NCBI GenBank assembly: GCA_023228865.1
Contig: JALOAH010000130.1
Coordinates: 1-8,794, forward strand
DNA: 8,794 bases
DNA from: Porticoccaceae bacterium
Lineage (GTDB): Bacteria > Pseudomonadota > Gammaproteobacteria > Pseudomonadales > Porticoccaceae
Direction of reading: 5' to 3'
Shown one piece after another: positions 1 to 7,434 of the stretch (position 1 is the stretch's first letter; each line of letters begins with the position of its first letter). Made by a program: the position numbers and the translations under genes. Under the pieces are notes generated by a model that saw only the letters and a program-made list of their open reading frames with translations, had not been told where the DNA came from and made no database searches.

Positions 1-790
1 GTTTGAACACTACATGCCCAGATTTGCCGGTGATCAGTTGCCACAAACCGCCGCAGGCACCGCCGTTGCCCTCGCCGACAGGCTTGATACCCTGGTGGGT
101 ATTTTCGGTATTGGCCAGCCGCCCACGGGTTCCCGCGACCCCTTTGCCCTGCGCCGCGCCAGCCTGGGGATTTTGCGGATTCTGGTGGAAAAATCCCTCG
201 ACCTCAGTCTCGGCGACGTTGTTGACAGAGCCATCTCCCTGCACGCAGGGCTTAGCGTCACTGAGGGTCTGCGTGAGCAAGTACTCACATACCTGTTTGA
301 AAGGTTCCGTGCCTGGTATGAAGATGAGGGTATTTCCGCAGAAGTGTTTATGGCTGTTCAGGCCAAAAATCTGGATAACCCCCTGGACTTCCATCTCCGC
401 ATACAGGCGGTGCACAGCTTTAATCAGTTGCCTGAGGCCAGCGCCCTGGCTGCCGCCAACAAGCGGGTTTCCAATATTCTCGCCAAAAATAACGATGCCC
501 TGCCCGCAAACCTCGACCCGAACCTGTTTGAGAAAGCCGAAGAGAAACAACTGGTGGAGGCGCTCAATGCCGTCACTGACAAGTTTCAGCCTCTGTTTGC
601 CCGCCGCAGTTACGGCGATGCCATGAAGGAACTGGCAATACTCAGGAAACCCGTTGACAGCTTCTTTGACGAGGTCATGGTGATGGCAGAAGATCAAGGG
701 GTGCGCAATAATCGCCTCAGGCTGCTCACCCATTTGCGCGATCTGTTCCTCAATGTGGCCGATATATCCCATCTCGTTCCGGCAAAATGA
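1..790 (+). CDS. glyS: Glycyl-tRNA synthetase beta subunit, C-terminal part (5' truncated)
   Basis: The beta chain of the alpha2-beta2 bacterial glycyl-tRNA synthetase, which charges tRNA-Gly in the cytoplasm. The reading frame enters from the left edge (first full codon at 2, residues FEHYMPRF) and runs 262 residues to TGA at 788-790. The ATG at 14 is internal, not the start. The window holds roughly the last 40% of a family of about 690 residues. Visible hallmarks are the PRFAGD block, the very conserved GIGQPPTGSRDPFALRR stretch at in-window residues about 36-52, and a helical C-terminal region that fits the DALR-type anticodon-binding domain. The alpha chain gene glyQ is expected just upstream, outside the window. 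The stop codon overlaps the gmhB start (ATGA), so the two are probably translationally coupled. Identification is by recalled family sequence and is very secure. Confidence 0.97.
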   Translation, partial: FEHYMPRFAGDQLPQTAAGTAVALADRLDTLVGIFGIGQPPTGSRDPFALRRASLGILRILVEKSLDLSLGDVVDRAISLHAGLSVTEGLREQVLTYLFERFRAWYEDEGISAEVFMAVQAKNLDNPLDFHLRIQAVHSFNQLPEASALAAANKRVSNILAKNNDALPANLDPNLFEKAEEKQLVEALNAVTDKFQPLFARRSYGDAMKELAILRKPVDSFFDEVMVMAEDQGVRNNRLRLLTHLRDLFLNVADISHLVPAK

Positions 791-1344
791 CACTGGTAAT
801 TCTCGACCGGGATGGCGTTATCAATGAAGACTCGGCCGATTACATTCGGTCTGTGGAACAATGGTTTCCCATTCCTGGAAGTATCGAGGCCATCGCCAGG
901 TTGAGCAAGGCGGGTTTTCAGGTGGTTATTGCCACCAACCAGTCAGGGCTGGGTCGCGGTTATTTTGAGGTGAAGGATCTGGAGGCCATGCATGACAAGC
1001 TTGCGCTTCTGGTTGCGAAACTGGGGGGCTCTATAGCCGGTATTTACTTTTGCCCCCACAGGCCGGAAGACCGCTGCCGCTGCCGCAAACCCGCGCCGGG
1101 ACTGATGGATGCCATTATCGCCGATTTTAATCTCAAGGATCTCGACGGCATTGCCGTTGTTGGCGATAGCCTCAGGGATCTTGAAGCCGGGCTTGCCCGC
1201 AAGGGTAAGCCTATTCTGGTGCGCACAGGCAAAGGTCTTGCAAGCGAAGCTCAACTTCGCCAATTGCCGCCATCGCCACTGGCCTCCACCCCGGTGTTTG
1301 ATAACCTCGCGGCGGTCGCCAATTATCTGACAGAGCATTTGTAG
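787..1344 (+). CDS. gmhB: D-glycero-beta-D-manno-heptose 1,7-bisphosphate 7-phosphatase
   Basis: A cytoplasmic HAD-superfamily phosphatase that removes the 7-phosphate from heptose 1,7-bisphosphate on the way to ADP-heptose for the LPS inner core. The 185 residues match the family length. HAD motif I is LDRDG with nucleophile D7 and acid/base D9. Motif II is TNQSG (50-54), the motif III lysine is K101, and motif IV is VGDSLRD with D127 and D131. The GmhB zinc site is present as C89-x-H91 and C97-x-C99. Its loop is short, with five residues between H91 and C97, against a longer loop in E. coli GmhB. Start: ATG at 787 overlaps the glyS stop. No clear Shine-Dalgarno precedes it, which fits coupling to glyS translation. 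The related histidinol-phosphatase domain of HisB shares these motifs, but the position next to glyS and the family motifs favour GmhB. Confidence 0.93.
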   Translation: MTLVILDRDGVINEDSADYIRSVEQWFPIPGSIEAIARLSKAGFQVVIATNQSGLGRGYFEVKDLEAMHDKLALLVAKLGGSIAGIYFCPHRPEDRCRCRKPAPGLMDAIIADFNLKDLDGIAVVGDSLRDLEAGLARKGKPILVRTGKGLASEAQLRQLPPSPLASTPVFDNLAAVANYLTEHL

Positions 1345-1350
1345 GAGACT

Positions 1351-2067
1351 ATGAAAATTCTTCTTGTTGCCCGTACCCTGCTGTTTTATTCAGGCTATGT
1401 GCCCATTATTACTTTTTTCAGCATTCTCACCTGTACCATCGGTCTGCTGCTTCCCCTCAAGCCGCGCCAGAGCCTGGCAACCTGCGGCAATCTCCTCGCC
1501 GACCTCTGGTTGCGTCTCAGTTGCGGAATTCGGGTGAGGGTCATTGGCGCAGAAAATATTCCCGCGCCCCCCTGTGTGGTGCTCAGTAACCACCAATCCC
1601 CCTGGGAAACCTATTACCTGCAGCGCCATTTGCGCCCGGTGAGCACCATTCTCAAAAAAGAGCTGCTGCGCATTCCCTTTTTCGGCTGGGCACTGGCGGC
1701 GGTGAAACCCATTGCCATCGATCGCGGCAATCCCCGCAAGTCCATCAAGGATGTCATGGATCAGGGTCAAGCCCGGCTCGCGGCAGGCATGAACGTGATT
1801 GTCTACCCAGAGGGAACGCGCATGGTCTATGGCCAGTATGGCGACTATGCCCGCAGCGGCACCGCACTGGCTATAGCGGCGGGGGTTCCTATTCTTCCCG
1901 TAGCCCACAACGGCGGCAAGTGTTGGCCGGCAAAGAAATTTCTCAAGTATCCGGGGGAGATTACGATTATTTTCGGTAAGCCTATGGCAACCACTGACGG
2001 CAATAGCAAGCTACTTACCCAGAACGCCCAGGACTGGATTACGGCAAAGCAAAGGGAAATTTTCTAG
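1351..2067 (+). CDS. plsC: 1-acyl-sn-glycerol-3-phosphate acyltransferase (PlsC/LPLAT family)
   Basis: A membrane-bound acyltransferase of the LPLAT family, which adds the second acyl chain to lysophosphatidic acid to give phosphatidic acid, the phospholipid precursor. It has 238 residues. A hydrophobic N-terminal segment (about 8-35) is the likely membrane anchor. Motif I is NHQSPWE, with catalytic H81 and E86 (HX4E instead of the textbook HX4D). Motif II spans the KKELLRIPFFGW region and IDR at 123-125. Motif III is YPEGTR (152-157), and motif IV is the VPILPV stretch (179-184). AGGAG at 1343-1347 overlaps the gmhB TAG stop and precedes ATG by only three bases. This is short spacing, so coupled reinitiation is likely. 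It is the last gene of the glyS-gmhB-plsC operon. Which acyl acceptor it uses cannot be read from sequence. PlsC paralogues exist in many gammaproteobacteria, so the symbol denotes the family. Confidence 0.88.
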   Translation: MKILLVARTLLFYSGYVPIITFFSILTCTIGLLLPLKPRQSLATCGNLLADLWLRLSCGIRVRVIGAENIPAPPCVVLSNHQSPWETYYLQRHLRPVSTILKKELLRIPFFGWALAAVKPIAIDRGNPRKSIKDVMDQGQARLAAGMNVIVYPEGTRMVYGQYGDYARSGTALAIAAGVPILPVAHNGGKCWPAKKFLKYPGEITIIFGKPMATTDGNSKLLTQNAQDWITAKQREIF

Positions 2068-2096
2068 CAATAAATTTAACCAATTGATTTATAAAT

Positions 2097-2132
2097 AAAA
2101 ATGCCATTATTTTGCAATAATGGCATTTTTTT
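2097..2132. terminator. Bidirectional rho-independent terminator between plsC and gyrB
   Basis: The arms 2097-2111 (AAAAATGCCATTATT) and 2116-2130 (AATAATGGCATTTTT) are perfect 15-bp reverse complements around a four-base loop TTGC. A T run follows on the plus strand to 2132. On the minus strand the A5 at 2097-2101 becomes a T5 tail. It lies 29 bp after the plsC stop and can end the glyS-gmhB-plsC transcript. Its symmetry lets it also stop minus-strand transcripts coming from gyrB. Confidence 0.9.
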
Positions 2133-2223
2133 ATGGTTCTGTTTTCTGGCTTAAGCGAAGGGTTGCGCAACTGGCAGAATTTTCGCCTTTACTGATGTAC
2201 CGGTTTAATAGCCTGTCTTGTAG

Positions 2224-2310
2224 AATCTTCAGCCACCGCCAGCAGGGCTGGCTCCTGCCGAATAATCATGTATTTGTAGGAGCTAGCCCTGCTGGCGATG
2301 TCTGAAGATT
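2224..2310. repeat. REP doublet in inverted orientation (REPIN-like hairpin)
   Basis: Two 33-base arms, 2224-2256 and 2278-2310, are reverse complements at 30 of 33 positions (one of the three exceptions is a G-T wobble) around a 21-base loop. Each arm contains its own small palindrome: GCCAGC-AGG-GCTGGC at 2238-2252 and GCTAGC-CCT-GCTGGC at 2282-2296. The right copy starts with GTAG (2276-2279), the head tetranucleotide typical of Pseudomonas REP sequences. The left copy, read on the minus strand, has GCAG. REP pairs of this kind (REPINs) are non-autonomous elements moved by RAYT transposases (established for Pseudomonas and enterics). No RAYT gene is in this window. The location between convergent genes is typical. 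Family assignment is by pattern; copy number elsewhere in the genome is unknown. Confidence 0.8.
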
Positions 2311-2353
2311 ATTTATGGTAGACAATATCAAATTGAAGCAACACTAACCCAGG

Positions 2354-4786
<2,433 letters not shown>

Positions 4787-4800
4787 TTAACCTATCCTGT

Positions 4801-5919
4801 TTATTGATACGCTTCTCGGGATACCTGCCCATGTTCCACGTGGAACACTGCCGGTCTGCTGTAACCGTCCCCGACAACATTCCATAATTCTATTAAATCC
4901 GTTTTCTCAACTCCGGTAACTAGCACCTGCACACCCATCTCCATCAACACCCTACCGACCGCAAGGCGATGGGGGCGATCGAGCTCGGCGGGCAGATCAT
5001 CCAAAAGGAAAATACACTGCTTTCCCGCCAACTCCTTGAATAAAATTCCCTGCGCCAATTTCAGCGCCGAAACCAGCATTTTTGCCTGTCCTCGCGAGAG
5101 GACATCTGCCGCCATACCCTTGCCACAAAGAATCTTGACGTCCGCTCGGTGGGAACCCGCCTGGGTAAAACCCACTTTTTGATCTCGCAATAAGCTTGCT
5201 TGCAGTTGCTCAAATAGGGATTCGGAAGAATCCCAGCCTGGAAGAAAGCGAAAACTGTAGTCCGCCTCCTGACCAAGAGCCTCAAGGGTTTGGGTTACCA
5301 CGGGCAACAATTGCTGGATGTATTTCTCCCTGACGGCGGCAATTTTCTCTGACAGGGTAACAAATTCCCTGTCCCAAACCGCAAGTTGGAGGGCATCTAT
5401 TTTAGCATGACGGAGCAATGAATTCCGATGTTTAAGGCAGCGTTGAAAGCGTGCCCACAGTTCACGGTAATTATGTTCCACGTGGAACACACCCCAATCG
5501 AGAAAACCTCTGCGCCCCGCAGGCGGCCCGTTGAGAAGGTCGAAGCTTTCCGCATTGATCAACTGAACCGGCAATGCCTCTGCCAGGCGAGACGCCGTAG
5601 CCACCTGCTCTCCCGCCACTTTAAAGACAAAATTGCCATTGTCTGTACGATTGACGCCAACGGGAATCGCCGCATTTCCTGCGCCAGTGCCTGTGTTGAC
5701 GAGGCCAAAACAGGTGCATTCTTTGAGGTTATGGGAAATAAGGGTTTTCAGATTGCGGGTGCGAAAGGATCTGCCTCTGGACAACAAATGCACAGCTTCA
5801 AGAATACTGGTTTTGCCACTGCCATTGCGGCCATAGAAAATATTTATTCCCGGCGAGAGCGCACACTCTACGCGCTGAATATTTCTAATACCGTGGATTG
5901 CCAGTTTTTCTAAATACAT
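4801..5919 (-). CDS. recF: DNA replication and repair protein RecF
   Basis: An SMC/ABC-type ATPase that, with RecO and RecR, helps load RecA onto SSB-coated gaps for recombinational repair and fork restart. It has 372 residues (E. coli 357). Walker A is GRNGSGKT at 30-37. The ABC signature is LSRGQAK (274-280), Walker B is IFLLDD (303-308), and the D-loop is ELD (312-314). The start MYLEKL aligns with the usual RecF N-terminus, but no good Shine-Dalgarno is visible before ATG 5919. The gene sits between dnaN and gyrB as in most gammaproteobacteria. It differs in having a strong terminator just upstream, so it likely has its own promoter. Oddity: the hexapeptide VFHVEH occurs twice (144-149 and 358-363), because each copy is encoded by a perfect 16-bp parS palindrome. 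The second copy lies in the last 15 residues of the protein. Confidence 0.97.
   Translation of the reverse strand: MYLEKLAIHGIRNIQRVECALSPGINIFYGRNGSGKTSILEAVHLLSRGRSFRTRNLKTLISHNLKECTCFGLVNTGTGAGNAAIPVGVNRTDNGNFVFKVAGEQVATASRLAEALPVQLINAESFDLLNGPPAGRRGFLDWGVFHVEHNYRELWARFQRCLKHRNSLLRHAKIDALQLAVWDREFVTLSEKIAAVREKYIQQLLPVVTQTLEALGQEADYSFRFLPGWDSSESLFEQLQASLLRDQKVGFTQAGSHRADVKILCGKGMAADVLSRGQAKMLVSALKLAQGILFKELAGKQCIFLLDDLPAELDRPHRLAVGRVLMEMGVQVLVTGVEKTDLIELWNVVGDGYSRPAVFHVEHGQVSREAYQ
4832..4847. promoter_or_regulatory. parS: parS site (ParB-binding centromere), copy 1
   Basis: TGTTCCACGTGGAACA is a perfect 16-bp palindrome identical to the Pseudomonas-type parS core and close to the general bacterial TGTTTCACGTGAAACA. 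It lies in the 3' end of recF. Chromosomal parS sites cluster near oriC and load ParB for segregation and SMC recruitment (established). ParB binding here is inferred from sequence identity. Confidence 0.93.
5474..5489. promoter_or_regulatory. parS: parS site (ParB-binding centromere), copy 2
   Basis: This is a second perfect copy of TGTTCCACGTGGAACA, 642 bp from the first, inside recF. The identity to copy 1 extends one base each side, giving 18 bp in total (5473-5490 and 4831-4848). The two have the same orientation and the same reading frame. An exact repeat of a 16-bp palindrome within one gene is not expected by chance, which supports a real parS pair. Confidence 0.93.
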
Positions 5920-5945
5920 GCAACGAAGACCAGTAGAATTTTGGC

Positions 5946-5974
5946 ATAAAAAAAGGGCTTTGCTTGATTGTCAA
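5946..5974 (-). promoter_or_regulatory. Candidate recF(-gyrB) promoter inside the terminator
   Basis: On the minus strand a perfect -35 box TTGACA (5974-5969) is followed, after exactly 17 bp, by TTTTAT (5951-5946), a 4 of 6 match to TATAAT. The start point would fall near 5939, about 20 bases before the recF ATG. The -35 box straddles the loop of the dnaN terminator and the -10 box lies in its T tract. Inferred from consensus only. Confidence 0.45.
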
Positions 5975-5984
5975 AAGCCCTTTT
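5948..5984 (-). terminator. Rho-independent terminator after dnaN
   Basis: Read on the minus strand, arms 5984-5974 (AAAAGGGCTTT) and 5961-5951 (AAAGCCCTTTT) form an 11-bp stem with a 12-base loop, followed by an uninterrupted T7 (5954-5948). It lies downstream of dnaN and 28 bp before the recF start. It should end dnaA-dnaN transcripts, at least in part, and uncouple recF-gyrB from them. On the plus strand the T run is shorter and no gene there needs it. Confidence 0.87.
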
Positions 5985-6258
5985 ATAACAGAGAATCTGC
6001 CTAATTTGACCTTAACCCGCAGGTTGTACCAGTGCAGTCAAACCCGGGTTGTTTTGCGCGATGATCATCGGCTTAACGGTCATTCCAGTTTGTTAAAACC
6101 TCTGCCACCAGCGGCCGCCTACCTGTTTTTCACTGGATTCCAGCCATGTTGATCGTAAGCTGCGACTTTACGCTGCCCTGGCAGCATTTGTGCACAGGGA
6201 CAGCTCAAAGACCGATCCAAAGGAAAATTCAGGCACCGGAATGGATGCAACTGCCCGG
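5985..6258. other. Non-coding spacer between dnaN and the recF terminator
   Basis: These 274 bp lie between the terminator and the dnaN stop and hold no gene that I can support. They contain two perfect short palindromes, AACCCGGGTT (6041-6050) and CGATGATCATCG (6059-6070). There is also a small hairpin sequence GCTGCCCTGGCAGC (6172-6185) and TTGTGCACA (6188-6196), one base off a relaxed DnaA box TTATNCACA. Three GATC sites are present. The stretch may be part of the dnaN 3' untranslated region. Its function is unknown. Confidence 0.5.
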
Positions 6259-7377
6259 TTAAAGCCTCATGGGCATAATCACATAAACGGCTTCTTCAAT
6301 GCCATTTGTTTCTGCATTTTCCAGTAGGGCGCTGCTGTTGGAATCAATAAAATTCATCTTTATGTTTTCACCCTTGAGCACGTTGAGAACATCGATCAGG
6401 TAGTTGACGTTAAAACCAATCTCAAGGCTGCCATCACCCACATAGTTAACACCCAACTCTTCTTCGGCTTCTTCCTGCTCCGGGTTATTGGCAGTAATTT
6501 TCAGCACATCATCCTGAATCAAGAGACGCACACCGCGATATTTTTCATTGGAAAGAATGGCTGCCCTGGTAAAAGCCTGGCGCAAATCTTCGCGACCGCC
6601 AGTAACAATTCTGGTACCTTCCTTTGGCAGCACTCGCTCATAGTCGGGATAAGCGCCATCCACCAGTTTTGATGTGAATAAAAAGTCGCTACTCTTAATG
6701 CGCACGTGATTACTGCCGATCACCACGACCACATCATCGTCACCCAATATTCGCGACAACTCCATAACACCTTTGCGGGGTATGATGGCCTGAATTTTGT
6801 CCGGCACAGAAAAGGGCATGGATTTGGTAGACATCGCCAACCGGTGGCCATCGGTGGCCACCGCGCGCAACAAACCGTTGCTAGCCTCCCAAAGCATGCC
6901 ATTCAGGTAGTAGCGCACATCCTGGTGAGCCATGGCAAAGGCGGTATTGTCGATCAGGCGCTTGAGATCCTCACCGGGAATTTGAAACTCAACCCCCCCA
7001 GCGGCCTCTTCCACATTGGGAAACTCGGATGCGGGCAGTGTCGACAAAGTAAACCGACTGCGGCCACTGGTAATGGTCATGCGACCATTTTCGTCTTCCG
7101 TAAATCTGATCGTCGATTTATCGGGAAGGGATTTACAAATATCCATCAGCTTTCTGGCGGGCACCGTAATCTCGCCCGCCTCTATATCGCCGCCATCTTC
7201 GAGATTAACCTTGCCAACAATCTCTACTTCGAGGTCGGTACCGGTTAAAGAAAGACTATTATTTTCTAATGAAATCAATACGTTAGATAAAACAGGCAGG
7301 GTCTGCCTTCTCTCGACAACACTGACCACCAGCTGGAGAGGTTTGAGAAATTGTTCCCGGGAAATCGTGAATTTCAT
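6259..7377 (-). CDS. dnaN: DNA polymerase III beta subunit (sliding clamp)
   Basis: The ring-shaped processivity clamp that tethers polymerase III and other partners to DNA. The 372 residues (E. coli 366) form three repeated clamp domains, at about 1-125, 126-250 and 251-372. Conserved features are the N-terminal MKFTISREQFLKPLQ block, SRFTLSTLP at about 107-115, DVRYYLNGM (143-151), ATDGHRLA (164-171), SKLVDGAYPDYERV (226-239), ANNPEQEEAEEE and the C-terminal VIMPMRL, part of the partner-binding pocket. I chose ATG at 7377. An in-frame TTG at 7392 would add only MDEWN, which the family lacks. No strong Shine-Dalgarno precedes either start, so expression may depend partly on dnaA translation 57 bp upstream. 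The TAA stop at 6259 is followed by a long spacer and then a terminator. Confidence 0.97.
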   Translation of the reverse strand: MKFTISREQFLKPLQLVVSVVERRQTLPVLSNVLISLENNSLSLTGTDLEVEIVGKVNLEDGGDIEAGEITVPARKLMDICKSLPDKSTIRFTEDENGRMTITSGRSRFTLSTLPASEFPNVEEAAGGVEFQIPGEDLKRLIDNTAFAMAHQDVRYYLNGMLWEASNGLLRAVATDGHRLAMSTKSMPFSVPDKIQAIIPRKGVMELSRILGDDDVVVVIGSNHVRIKSSDFLFTSKLVDGAYPDYERVLPKEGTRIVTGGREDLRQAFTRAAILSNEKYRGVRLLIQDDVLKITANNPEQEEAEEELGVNYVGDGSLEIGFNVNYLIDVLNVLKGENIKMNFIDSNSSALLENAETNGIEEAVYVIMPMRL

Positions 7378-7434
7378 ATTCCATTCATCCAATCATTCTG
7401 TATTTTTGCGTGCATTCGCATCTGTGCATGACTG
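7378..7434. other. dnaA-dnaN spacer
   Basis: A 57-bp gap between the dnaA stop and the dnaN ATG. It carries GTGCAT twice (7410-7415 and 7424-7429). On the minus strand TCATGCACA (7431-7423) is one base off the relaxed DnaA box TTATNCACA. No clear promoter or terminator is seen, so dnaN is probably read from the dnaA transcript. Confidence 0.4.

Noticed and set aside
2120..2305. Plus-strand 61-codon ORF after plsC.
   Set aside because: It begins in the terminator right arm and runs through the REP hairpin. It is explained by these non-coding elements.
6088..6119. Possible integron attC-like site (minus-strand TTAACAA near CGTTAAGC).
   Set aside because: The core-site consensus and paired inverted arms of an attC are not present, and there is no integrase or cassette context.
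5964..6152. Plus-strand 62-codon ORF starting in the recF terminator.
   Set aside because: It starts inside the terminator hairpin, lacks a ribosome-binding site, and its translation shows no protein-like pattern.
6119..6187. Minus-strand short ORF (22 codons from ATG at 6187, frame open further upstream into the dnaN end) in the dnaN-recF spacer.
   Set aside because: No Shine-Dalgarno, no recognisable family, and a length within what an open frame reaches by chance. The upstream part overlaps the dnaN stop region out of frame.
6703..6708. CACGTG core in dnaN as a possible third parS.
   Set aside because: Only the central six bases match. The flanks do not extend the TGTTCC/GGAACA arms.
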